Positions 31,338-38,647 of a DNA stretch of 56,022 nt are shown one piece after another. The notes beneath the pieces are model-generated. The model had not been told where the DNA came from, ran no database searches, and saw only the letters and a program-made list of their open reading frames with translations. The stretch lies in contig DVFO01000026.1 of assembly GCA_018713215.1 (NCBI GenBank), positions 1 through 56,022 of the forward strand. The letters are read 5' to 3'. The DNA is from Enterenecus faecium (lineage in GTDB: Bacteria > Bacillota > Clostridia > Oscillospirales > Oscillospiraceae). A program made the position numbers and the translations under genes. Position 1 is the stretch's first letter. Each line of letters begins with the position of its first letter.

Positions 31338-31838
31338 TTAGGCAAACAGGCCGTTGAACGCCTCCACGATGGCGTCCTTGTCGGTGCTCACAACCAGGGC
31401 CACATAGTTGCCCTTCTCCACGATCTCGGCGTTGTTCTGCCAGATCTCAATGGTCTCAGGGTAGAAGGTGCCGCCGTTGAGCATGTTGTCAATGCGAGCC
31501 TGGAAAATCTCCTTGACCTTAGCCACGTCATCGGCGTTCTTGGTCTGCACCAGCACCATCTCGGTGTTGTTGATGCTCATCATGGACACGTAGGGCAGGC
31601 ACTGCTCCAGGTCCAGGTCGCTCAGGCCGGCGTAGCTGGTGTCCAGAATCTGCTTGCCCATGTCCTCGTTGGTGTCCAGCAGGGGGGGCATCAGCTGCTC
31701 GGAGACGTACTTCTCCGCAAAGGCGGCCAGGTCCACGGGCTCGGGAGTGGCGGTGGGCTTAGCGGCGGTGTTGCCGCAGGCAACCAGGGCGACGGCCATC
31801 ATGGCGGCCATGGCAAGCGTCACGATCTTCTTCAACAT
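31338..31838 (-). CDS. DUF4358 lipoprotein
   Basis: A 166-residue secreted lipoprotein: signal MLKKIVTLAMAAMMAVALVACGN (lipobox ALVAC), a Pro/Thr linker (KPTATPEPV) and a compact alpha/beta domain ending IVEKGNYVALVVSTDKDAIVEAFNGLF. DUF4358 genes are commonly found beside MBOAT and DHHW genes in Clostridia, as here, so it probably belongs to the same surface-acylation set; its activity is unknown. Ribosome site AAGGAGAACTGCAAC before the ATG. Confidence 0.87.
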   Translation of the reverse strand: MLKKIVTLAMAAMMAVALVACGNTAAKPTATPEPVDLAAFAEKYVSEQLMPPLLDTNEDMGKQILDTSYAGLSDLDLEQCLPYVSMMSINNTEMVLVQTKNADDVAKVKEIFQARIDNMLNGGTFYPETIEIWQNNAEIVEKGNYVALVVSTDKDAIVEAFNGLFA

Positions 31839-32134
31839 GTTGCAGTTCTCCTTACTTTATATGGTTTCTAAATTTCTCTGGCGGGTCAGGCCTCCCTGTC
31901 CTTGCCGTACACTTGGACGCATGAGGCGGGCAAAAAGTTCCCTGTCTGCACAAAATTTTTAACTTTCCATTTTCAGTAAGTATCTTGCAAGATGTAAAAT
32001 CTATATTTTTGTTAAATTTTATCAATAGTTAAAATATGTATTGTTAAAAAATCCACTATTTTATGCGATTTTCATAGTTTTTTCTTTGGCTCGAAAAAAA
32101 GTTATTTTTTTTGCTGTTTTCCCCATTTTTTCTC
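31839..32134. other. AT-rich divergent promoter region
   Basis: Gene-free, strongly A/T-rich stretch between the leftward DUF4358 gene and rightward trmL. No repeats or structured RNAs seen. Confidence 0.6.
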
Positions 32135-32163
32135 TTGTAATTTGGTTCATAAACGAATATAAT
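32135..32163 (+). promoter_or_regulatory. Promoter of trmL
   Basis: TTGTAA (32135-32140), 17 bases, TATAAT (32158-32163), giving a very short leader before the AAGGAGGAG ribosome site. Confidence 0.72.
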
Positions 32164-32186
32164 GTCCATGGTTGAAGGAGGAGATT

Positions 32187-32675
32187 ATGGTCAATATTGT
32201 TTTGGTGGAACCTGAAATTCCACAGAATTGCGGAAATATCGCTCGCACTTGTGCAGCCACCCGCTGCCATTTGCATTTGATCGAACCTCTGGGATTCGAC
32301 ATCAGTGAAAAAGCCGTGCGCCGGGCCGGACTGGATTACTGGCCTATGGTGGAGTTGACGGTATACCGCGATTTGGACGACTTTTTCTCCCAACATCCCC
32401 AGCCCGAGCTGTGGCTGGCCACCACAAAAGCGCCCCGGGACTACTCCGATGTGTCCTTTTCCGACGGTTGCTGGCTGTTTTTCGGCAAAGAGACCGCCGG
32501 ACTGCCCCAGTGGCTGCGGGAGCGCTACCGGGACCGCTGCATCCGCATCCCCATGCGGGAGGATGCCAGAAGCCTGAACCTGTCCAACTCGGTGGCCATC
32601 CTCACCTACGAGGCCTTGAAACAGCAAGGCTTTCCCGGCTTGTCCGGGAAAGGCTCGATGGCCAAGGCCGAGTAA
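32187..32675 (+). CDS. trmL: tRNA (cytidine/uridine-34 2'-O)-methyltransferase
   Basis: A 162-residue SPOUT enzyme: VNIVLVEPEIPQNCGNIARTCAAT, LHLIEPLGFDISEKAVRRAGLDYW, the knot motif LFFGKETAGLP and IRIPMREDARSLNLSNSVAILTYEAL. These are all characteristic of TrmL/CspR, which methylates the wobble ribose of tRNA-Leu with S-adenosylmethionine. ATG 32187 lies 3-4 bases after AAGGAGGAG. The last 20 codons, including stop, are repeated in diverged form 112 bases downstream (32788-32847) behind a family B element, so the present tail may be a replacement. Confidence 0.93.
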   Translation: MVNIVLVEPEIPQNCGNIARTCAATRCHLHLIEPLGFDISEKAVRRAGLDYWPMVELTVYRDLDDFFSQHPQPELWLATTKAPRDYSDVSFSDGCWLFFGKETAGLPQWLRERYRDRCIRIPMREDARSLNLSNSVAILTYEALKQQGFPGLSGKGSMAKAE

Positions 32676-32787
32676 GCCCGCCCCCGGCGGGCCGCCGCTG
32701 GTGCGGCGGAGCAGGACGGAATTCACTTCCGGCCTGCGCATATGAAATCCTCGGGGGTCCCCGCAAAACAGGTTTTGTGGGGGTGGC
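32676..32787 (+). repeat. Family B structured repeat, copy 1 (after trmL)
   Basis: Starts with hairpins GCCCGCC-ccc-GGCGGGC and CCGCCGC-tggt-GCGGCGG. Then comes CGGAATTCACTTCCG (32717-32731), an AAATCC-t-CGGGG stretch, and a hairpin CCCCGCAAAA / TTTTGTGGGG (32759-32768, 32773-32782, one G-U pair). The same order of parts occurs after gpmI, with the last stem changed at three pairs but still paired. Confidence 0.75.
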
Positions 32788-32847
32788 CTGAAACAGCAGG
32801 GCTTCCCTGGTCTGTCTGGGACAGGCAGTATGGCTGAGGACGGATGA
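32788..32847 (+). pseudogene. trmL: Displaced second copy of the trmL 3' end
   Basis: Twenty codons, reading L-K-Q-Q-G-F-P-G-L-S-G-T-G-S-M-A-E-D-G-stop, match the real trmL end (32616-32675), 43 of 60 bases identical. Nine codons differ silently (including TCG versus AGT for serine) and only the last few differ in sense. This pattern means both tails evolved as coding sequence, so one came from a diverged relative. It has no start and cannot be translated alone. Confidence 0.85.
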
Positions 32848-32853
32848 TTTTTG

Positions 32854-32896
32854 TTCGCAATGGGATTGCGAAAGCGCAGGGTGTTCCCCACCCTGC
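32854..32896 (+). terminator. Two hairpins after the displaced trmL tail
   Basis: TTCGCAAT-ggg-ATTGCGAA (32854-32872) and GCAGGGTG-ttccc-CACCCTGC (32876-32896). No clear T-run follows the second. They may be the original trmL terminator or a partial stop before pgk. Confidence 0.45.
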
Positions 32897-32957
32897 AACC
32901 CAATTTTATATACCATTAAGGTAATATTTTCCCTGTTACTTTGAAAGGAGCCTGAAC

Positions 32958-34151
32958 ATGAACTACAACAAAAAGACTGTCAAGGATCTGGATGTAAAGG
33001 GCAAAAAGGTGCTGTGCCGCTGCGACTTCAACGTCCCCCAGGACAAGGCCACCGGTGCCATTACTGACGACAAGCGTATCGTGGCTGCTCTGCCCACTCT
33101 GAAGTACCTGCTGGAGCAGGGCGCTGCTGTCATCGCCTGCTCTCACCTGGGCAAGCCCAAGGGCGAGCGGAAGGAGTCCCTGACTCTGGCTCCTGTTGCC
33201 AAGCGCCTGAGCGAGCTGCTGGGCTGCGAGGTCATCTTCGCCAACGATACCATCGGTGAGGACGCCAAGGCCAAGGCCGCTGCTCTCCAGCCCGGTCAGA
33301 TCATGCTGCTGGAGAACCTCCGCTTCGACATCCGCGAGGAGAAGAACGATCCTGAGTTCGCTAAGGCTCTGGCTGATATGGCCGAGGTGTACGTGTCCGA
33401 CGCCTTCGGCACCGTGCACCGCGCTCACGCCTCCACCGCTGGCGTGGCCGCTTACCTGCCCGCCGTGTCCGGCTTCCTGATCGAGAAGGAGCTGGAGATC
33501 ATGGGCGGCGCTCTGGCCAACCCCAAGCGTCCTCTGGTTGCCATTCTGGGCGGCGCTAAGGTCTCTTCCAAGATCGGCGTCATCAACAACCTGCTGGACA
33601 TCGCTGACACCATCATCATCGGCGGCGGCATGGCCTACACCTTCATCAAGGCTATGGGCGGCACCGTGGGCACCTCCCTGCTGGAGGAGGACCGTCTGGA
33701 CTACTGCAAGGAGATGATGGCCAAGGCCAAGGAGAAGGGCGTGAAGTTCCTGCTGCCCGTGGACACTCTGTGTGCTGCTGAGTTCTCCGCTGACGCCACT
33801 CCCGAGCTGGTGGACACCATGGCCATTCCCGACGACCGCATGGGCATGGACATCGGCCCCAAGACCATCGCTCTGTTCTCCGACGCCGTGAAGGACGCCG
33901 GCACCGTGATCTGGAACGGCCCCATGGGCGTGTTCGAGTTCCCCGCTTTTGCTGAGGGCACCCGCGCTCTGGCTAAGGCTCTGGCCGAGACCAACGCCAT
34001 CACCATCGTGGGCGGCGGCGACTCCGCTGCTGCTGTGGCTCAGCTGGGCTTCGCTGACAAGATGACCCACATCTCCACCGGCGGCGGCGCCTCCCTGGAG
34101 TTCCTGGAAGGCAAGGAGCTGCCCGGTGTGGCTTGCCTGCTGGACAAGTAA
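32958..34151 (+). CDS. pgk: Phosphoglycerate kinase
   Basis: A 397-residue enzyme converting 1,3-bisphosphoglycerate and ADP to 3-phosphoglycerate and ATP. Signatures: VLCRCDFNVPQD, the substrate loop CSHLGKPKGERKESLTLAP, LENLRFDIREEKNDPEFAKALADMAEVYVSDAFG, ILGGAKVSSKIGV, nucleotide site WNGPMGVFEFPAF and the C-terminal ITIVGGGDSAAAVAQLG ... STGGGASLEFLEGKELPG. Ribosome site GAAAGGAG. Its codons are those of a very highly expressed gene. First gene of the pgk-tpiA-gpmI-eno cluster; no gap gene is adjacent. Confidence 0.97.
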   Translation: MNYNKKTVKDLDVKGKKVLCRCDFNVPQDKATGAITDDKRIVAALPTLKYLLEQGAAVIACSHLGKPKGERKESLTLAPVAKRLSELLGCEVIFANDTIGEDAKAKAAALQPGQIMLLENLRFDIREEKNDPEFAKALADMAEVYVSDAFGTVHRAHASTAGVAAYLPAVSGFLIEKELEIMGGALANPKRPLVAILGGAKVSSKIGVINNLLDIADTIIIGGGMAYTFIKAMGGTVGTSLLEEDRLDYCKEMMAKAKEKGVKFLLPVDTLCAAEFSADATPELVDTMAIPDDRMGMDIGPKTIALFSDAVKDAGTVIWNGPMGVFEFPAFAEGTRALAKALAETNAITIVGGGDSAAAVAQLGFADKMTHISTGGGASLEFLEGKELPGVACLLDK

Positions 34152-34156
34152 TTAAC

Positions 34157-34296
34157 GAAGCGTTGAGGATAGACGCATAGGGGAGCTAAACCCAGAGCGG
34201 ATGGGCAAAGCCCAAGGACGGTGCACCTTCCGTCCTGGGTTTGCCCGGAGTCGGCGGGTTTAGTGACCCGGCCATGCGTCCAATCCGAGCGTGACA
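34157..34296 (+). repeat. Family A structured repeat, copy 1 (pgk-tpiA spacer)
   Basis: A 140-bp rod-like hairpin. Its stems are GGAT and GACGCAT with ATGCGTC and ATCC at the base, GGG/CCC, CTAAACCC (34186-34193) with GGGTTTAG (34256-34263), GGGCAAA-CCC with GGGTTTGCCC, and AGGACGG (34215-34221) with CCGTCCT (34230-34236) at the tip. Internal loops (AGAGCGGAT opposite GGAGTCGGC) are identical in copy 2. It sits 5 bases after the pgk stop. Confidence 0.85.
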
Positions 34297-34335
34297 ATAT
34301 GCTCGACCCCTATACAGAAAGGACGACTCAATCTT

Positions 34336-35112
34336 ATGAACCTGAAATATCGTAAGACCATCATCGCCGGCAACTGGAAGATGAACAAGACCCTGTCCGA
34401 GACCCGCGCCTATGCCGAGGCCATCAAGCCCCAGCTGGGCAAGCACAAGTGGTGCGAAGTGGTGCTGTGTGTTCCCGCTGTGAACATCCCCGGCGCCGTG
34501 AAGCTGTTCAAGGACACCCGTCTGGCCATCGGCGGCGAGAACTGCCACTACGAGGCCTCCGGTGCTTTCACCGGTGAGGTCACCGTGGAGATGCTCAAGG
34601 AAGTGGGCGCCAAGTACGTCATCATCGGCCACTCCGAGCGCCGTCAGTACTACAACGAGACCGACCTGACCGTCAACAAGAAGGTCCACGCCGCCCTGGA
34701 GGCCGGTCTGCGTCCCATCGTGTGCGTGGGCGAGAGCCTGGAGCAGCGCGAGCTGGACGTCACCGAGGAGCTGATCACCTATCAGGTGAAGATCGCTCTG
34801 GCTGGCCTGACTGAGAGCCAGGTCCGCCGCGTGGTCATCGCCTACGAGCCCATCTGGGCCATCGGCACCGGCAAGACCGCCACTGCCGAGCAGGCTGGCG
34901 CTGTGTGCTCCCACATCCGCGGCGTGATCCGCAAGCTGTACGGCGCCCGCGTGGCCCGTGCCGTCACCATCCAGTACGGTGGCTCCATGAACGCCAAGAA
35001 TGCCGCTGAGCTGCTGGCTCAGCCCGACATTGACGGCGGCCTCATCGGCGGCGCTGCCCTGAAGCCCGACGACTTCATGGCTATCATCAACGCTGCTAAC
35101 CAGGAAGCGTAA
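34336..35112 (+). CDS. tpiA: Triose-phosphate isomerase
   Basis: A 258-residue TIM barrel interconverting dihydroxyacetone phosphate and glyceraldehyde 3-phosphate: IIAGNWKMNK (catalytic Lys), VIIGHSERRQYYNETD (catalytic His), AYEPIWAIGTGKTAT (catalytic Glu and the mobile loop) and IQYGGSMNAKNAAELL ... DGGLIGGAALKPDDF. ATG 34336 is the family start; the ribosome site AGAAAGGA is about 12 bases away, longer than usual. The last two codons and stop (GAA GCG TAA) fall inside the left end of the second family A element. Confidence 0.96.
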   Translation: MNLKYRKTIIAGNWKMNKTLSETRAYAEAIKPQLGKHKWCEVVLCVPAVNIPGAVKLFKDTRLAIGGENCHYEASGAFTGEVTVEMLKEVGAKYVIIGHSERRQYYNETDLTVNKKVHAALEAGLRPIVCVGESLEQRELDVTEELITYQVKIALAGLTESQVRRVVIAYEPIWAIGTGKTATAEQAGAVCSHIRGVIRKLYGARVARAVTIQYGGSMNAKNAAELLAQPDIDGGLIGGAALKPDDFMAIINAANQEA

Positions 35113-35242
35113 GGATAGACGCATAGGGTCGCTAAGCCCAGAGCGGATGGGCAAAGCCCAGGGGCGGCGCACTGACCGCACCGGGTTTGCCCGGAGTCGG
35201 CGGGCTTAGAGGCCCGGCCATGCGTCCAATCCGAGCGTGACA
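35104..35242 (+). repeat. Family A structured repeat, copy 2 (tpiA-gpmI spacer)
   Basis: Same 140-bp rod as copy 1, overlapping the tpiA stop. Where the sequence differs, pairing is mostly kept: CTAAGCCC/GGGCTTAG for CTAAACCC/GGGTTTAG (pair 35136-35205), and G-C for A-T at two pairs of the apical stem (35161-35182 and 35164-35179). The symmetrical three-base internal loops vary freely (TCG/AGG for GAG/TGA). This marks a conserved RNA or cruciform structure. Confidence 0.85.
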
Positions 35243-35292
35243 TCACGTAAAAAGACGCATTGCCAAACAATTTGAAATAGTGAGGCTTTGTA

Positions 35293-36816
35293 ATGAAAAC
35301 TCCTACTACTCTCATCATCATGGACGGCTTTGGTCTGCCCGCTGGAGACTGCAAGCCCGGCGACAACGCCATTGCCGCTGCCAAAACTCCCAATCTGGAC
35401 AAGATTTTCGCTGAGAATCCCCGTTGCTGCCTGTCCGCCTCCGGCCTGGACGTGGGTCTGCCCGACGGCCAGATGGGTAACAGCGAGGTGGGCCACACCA
35501 ACATCGGCGCTGGCCGCGTGGTGTTCCAGGACCTGCCCCGCATCTCTCTGGACATTGAGAAGGGCACCTTCTTCCAGAACGCTGCCTATGTGGGTGCCAT
35601 GGACGCCTGCAAGGAGAAGGGCACTGCCCTGCACCTGTACGGCCTGCTCAGCGACGGCGGCGTGCACTCCCACATCACCCACCTCTTCGCTCTGCTGAAG
35701 ATGGCCAAGGAGCGTGGCCTGACCCGTGTCTACGTCCACTGCTTCCTGGACGGTCGTGACGTGCCCCCCTCCTCCGGCAAGAGCTACGTCGAGCAGCTCC
35801 AGGCCAAGATGAAGGAGCTGGGCGTGGGCCAGATCGCCACCGTCATGGGCCGCTTCTACGCCATGGACCGTGACAACCGCTGGGAGCGCGTGGAGCGCGC
35901 CTATCAGGCCATGGTCTACGGTGAGGCTCCCTTCTGCGCCGATGCCGCTCAGGCTGTGCAGGAGTCCTATGACAAGGGCGTCACCGACGAGTTCATGGAG
36001 CCCGTGGTGTGCACCAAGGGCGCCGAGATCGGCGAGGGCGACTCCATCATCTTCTACAACTACCGTCCTGACCGCGCTCGCGAGATCACTCGCAGCTTCG
36101 TGGACCCCGAGTTCACCGGCTTTGAGCGCAAGAAGGGCTTCTTCCACGTGCAGTACGTGTGCACCACTGAGTATGACGCCACCATGCCCAACGTGGTGGT
36201 GGCCTACCCCCGTGAGAAGCTGTCCAACATCTTCGGCGAGTATATCTCCCGCATGGGCCGCACCCAGCTGCGCATTGCTGAGACCGAGAAGTACGCTCAC
36301 GTCACCTTCTTCTTCAACGGCGGCGTGGAGCAGACCTTCCCCGGCGAGGATCGCTGCCTGATCCCCTCCCCCAAGGTTGCTACCTACGACCTGCAGCCCG
36401 AGATGAGCGCTGCCGAAGTCACCGAGGAGTGCGTCAAGCGCATCGAGAGCGGCAAGTATGATGTCATCATCCTCAACTACGCCAACTGCGACATGGTGGG
36501 CCACACCGGTGTGTTTGACGCCGCTGTGAAGGCCGCCGAGGCCGTGGACACTGGCGTGGCCAAGGTTGTGGCTGCCACTGCTGCCATGGGCGGCGTGTCC
36601 ATCATCACCGCCGACCACGGCAACGCCGAGCACATGCTGTCCGAGGACGGCACCCCCTTCACCGCCCACACCACCAACCTGGTGCCCTGCTGCCTGGTGG
36701 GTGCGGACGTGAAGCTGCGTGACGGCCGCCTGGCCGACCTGGCTCCCACCATGCTGGATCTCATGGGCCTCAGCAAGCCCGAAGAGATGACCGGTGAGAC
36801 CCTGATCGTCCACTAA
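35293..36816 (+). CDS. gpmI: 2,3-bisphosphoglycerate-independent phosphoglycerate mutase
   Basis: A 507-residue di-metal enzyme of the alkaline phosphatase superfamily converting 3- to 2-phosphoglycerate: LIIMDGFG (metal Asp), LPDGQMGNSEVGHTNIGAGRVV (phospho-acceptor Ser64), VHCFLDGRDVPPSSGK, NYRPDRAREITRSF, NYANCDMVGHTG and ITADHGNAEHML (metal ligands). Weak ribosome site TGAGG. The last 13 codons plus stop are repeated 170 bases downstream (36987-37028) behind a family B element. Confidence 0.97.
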   Translation: MKTPTTLIIMDGFGLPAGDCKPGDNAIAAAKTPNLDKIFAENPRCCLSASGLDVGLPDGQMGNSEVGHTNIGAGRVVFQDLPRISLDIEKGTFFQNAAYVGAMDACKEKGTALHLYGLLSDGGVHSHITHLFALLKMAKERGLTRVYVHCFLDGRDVPPSSGKSYVEQLQAKMKELGVGQIATVMGRFYAMDRDNRWERVERAYQAMVYGEAPFCADAAQAVQESYDKGVTDEFMEPVVCTKGAEIGEGDSIIFYNYRPDRAREITRSFVDPEFTGFERKKGFFHVQYVCTTEYDATMPNVVVAYPREKLSNIFGEYISRMGRTQLRIAETEKYAHVTFFFNGGVEQTFPGEDRCLIPSPKVATYDLQPEMSAAEVTEECVKRIESGKYDVIILNYANCDMVGHTGVFDAAVKAAEAVDTGVAKVVAATAAMGGVSIITADHGNAEHMLSEDGTPFTAHTTNLVPCCLVGADVKLRDGRLADLAPTMLDLMGLSKPEEMTGETLIVH

Positions 36817-36986
36817 GGTCTGACTTCTAGAGGATAAAACAGGGTAATCCGGCTTTTCAAGGCCCATATCAAGCATTTTTGCCCGTGGCAAAAATCTTGG
36901 CGCAAAGCGGAATTCACTTCCGCAGCGCTTAAAATCCCGGGGTCCCCATGAAAGCCCAGCGAAGCGGGTTTCATGGGGTCCTGGAG
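36817..36986 (+). repeat. Family B structured repeat, copy 2 (after gpmI)
   Basis: Parts in the same order as after trmL: a hairpin ATTTTTGCC-cgt-GGCAAAAAT, then CGGAATTCACTTCCG (36908-36922), AAATCC-CGGGG, and the hairpin CCCCATGAAA...CCC / GGG-TTTCATGGGG (36944-36957, 36966-36978). Compared with copy 1 the upper stem differs at three pairs (G-U to A-U, C-G to U-A, A-U to G-C) without loss of pairing. A gene-tail copy follows directly. Confidence 0.75.
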
Positions 36987-37028
36987 AAGCCCGCTGAGAT
37001 GACTGGTGAGACCCTGATCGTCCACTAA
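36987..37028 (+). pseudogene. gpmI: Displaced second copy of the gpmI 3' end
   Basis: Fourteen codons K-P-A-E-M-T-G-E-T-L-I-V-H-stop match the real gpmI end (36775-36816) at 39 of 42 bases; one codon differs in sense (GAA/GCT) and one silently (ACC/ACT). It lies immediately after the family B hairpin, exactly as in the trmL spacer, and has no start codon of its own. A further hairpin GGCGGACAGG / CCTGTCCGCC follows before the eno ribosome site. Confidence 0.88.
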
Positions 37029-37121
37029 GCACCACTTTTGTGGTTATCCGGCGGACAGGCCCGCCTGGACCTGTCCGCCTGAAGATAACATTCTCTACGA
37101 TTTGAAAGGAGATTGATTCCC

Positions 37122-38423
37122 ATGAAAAACATGATCGAAATCGTTGACGTCGTCGCTCGCGAAATTCTGGACTCCCGCGGCAACCCCACCGTTGAGGTTG
37201 AGGTGACCCTGGACGACGGCACCGTGGGCCGTGCTGCTGTGCCCTCCGGCGCTTCCACTGGTATCTACGAGGCCTGCGAGCTGCGTGACGGCGACAAGAG
37301 CCGCTACATGGGCAAGGGTGTGGAGAAGGCTGTTGCCAACGTCAACACCGAGATCGCTGAGGCTCTGATCGGCATGAACGTTCTGGATCAGCCCGCCATT
37401 GATAAGACCATGATCGACCTGGACGGCACCCCCAACAAGACCCGTCTGGGCGCCAACGCCATCCTGGGCGCTTCTCTGGCCTGCGCTAAGGCCGCTGCTC
37501 AGTCCCTGGGCACCAGCCTGTACAACTACATTGGCGGCGTGAACGCCAAGATCCTGCCCATGCCCATGATGAACATCCTCAACGGCGGCGCTCACGCCAC
37601 CAACAACGTGGACATCCAGGAGTTCATGATCATGCCCGTCTCCGCTCCCTCCTTCCGTGAGGCTCTGCGCCGCTGCGCCGAGGTGTTCCACACCCTGAAG
37701 ACCGTTCTGAAGGAGAATGGCACTCCCGCCGCTGGCGTGGGTGACGAGGGCGGCTACGCTCCCAACCTGAAGAAGGACGAGGACGCTCTGAAGGTGATCG
37801 TCCAGGCCATCGAGAAGGCCGGCTACAAGCCCGGCGAGGACTTCATGATCGCCATCGACGCCGCCGTGTCCGAGTGGTACAACGAGGAGACCGGCTGCTA
37901 CGACCTGCCCAAGGCCAAGAAGACCATGACCAAGCAGCAGATGGTCAACATGTGGAAGAAGTTCGCCGACAACTACCCCATCATCTCCCTGGAGGACGGC
38001 ATGGGCGAGAACGACTGGGAAGGCTGGGGCATGCTCACCAAGGCCATCGGCGACCGCGTCCAGCTGGTTGGCGACGACCTGTTCGTGACCAACGTGTCCC
38101 GTCTGTCCACCGGCATTGAGAAGAAGGTTGCCAACGCCATCCTGATCAAGGTCAACCAGATCGGCACCCTGACCGAGACCCTGGACGCCATCCAGATGGC
38201 TAACCGCGCTGGCTACACCGCCGTCGTCTCTCACCGTTCCGGCGAGACCGAGGACACCACCATCGCTGACATCTCCGTGGCTCTCAACGCTGGCCAGATC
38301 AAGACCGGCGCTCCCAGCCGCACCGACCGTGTTGCCAAGTACAATCAGCTGCTCCGCATCGAGGAGGAGCTGGGCGATGCCGCTCAGTACCTGGGCCGCG
38401 ACGCTTTCTTCAACCTGCGCTAA
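37122..38423 (+). CDS. eno: Enolase
   Basis: A 433-residue enolase converting 2-phosphoglycerate to phosphoenolpyruvate: AREILDSRGNPTVEVEV, VPSGASTGIYEACELRDGD, GGAHATNNVDIQEFMIMPV, GDEGGYAPNL, metal ligand Asp in IAIDAAVSEWY, SLEDGMGENDWEGW, LVGDDLFVTN, catalytic Lys in LIKVNQIGTLTET and SHRSGETEDTTIADISVAL. ATG 37122 lies 10 bases after AAAGGAG. Last glycolytic gene; terminator directly downstream. Confidence 0.97.
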   Translation: MKNMIEIVDVVAREILDSRGNPTVEVEVTLDDGTVGRAAVPSGASTGIYEACELRDGDKSRYMGKGVEKAVANVNTEIAEALIGMNVLDQPAIDKTMIDLDGTPNKTRLGANAILGASLACAKAAAQSLGTSLYNYIGGVNAKILPMPMMNILNGGAHATNNVDIQEFMIMPVSAPSFREALRRCAEVFHTLKTVLKENGTPAAGVGDEGGYAPNLKKDEDALKVIVQAIEKAGYKPGEDFMIAIDAAVSEWYNEETGCYDLPKAKKTMTKQQMVNMWKKFADNYPIISLEDGMGENDWEGWGMLTKAIGDRVQLVGDDLFVTNVSRLSTGIEKKVANAILIKVNQIGTLTETLDAIQMANRAGYTAVVSHRSGETEDTTIADISVALNAGQIKTGAPSRTDRVAKYNQLLRIEEELGDAAQYLGRDAFFNLR

Positions 38424-38446
38424 TCGGTCATTTCCAATGACGCAAC

Positions 38447-38475
38447 AAGCCCCCGCCGCAAGGCGGGGGCTTTTG
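38447..38475 (+). terminator. Terminator of the glycolysis cluster
   Basis: 11-bp stem AAGCCCCCGCC / GGCGGGGGCTT with loop GCAA and a T-run, 23 bases after the eno stop. Confidence 0.92.
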
Positions 38476-38647
38476 CTGTTTTGTGGCGCAGACAGAAAGG
38501 GCTATCCTTCTAACAGCCTCGTTTCAGGCTTGCCAGCCTGGCGTTCGGCGGGAGTACAGAAGTCCCATTTATCGGACTTCCTCTGTGGTACACTTTCATC
38601 ATCAAAGAAGAACGCCGGAACCCAGGCTTGAAAGGAAGTGTCCCGCC

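Noticed and set aside
32788..32847. Reading the second trmL tail as a sequencing frameshift or simple tandem duplication
   Set aside because: The copies differ by nine silent codon changes, far too many for a recent duplication or base-calling error.
34186..35181. Very long open frames antisense to pgk, tpiA, gpmI and eno
   Set aside because: Same artefact of strong codon bias in highly expressed genes; compositions are Gly/Leu/Val/His-rich with no domains.
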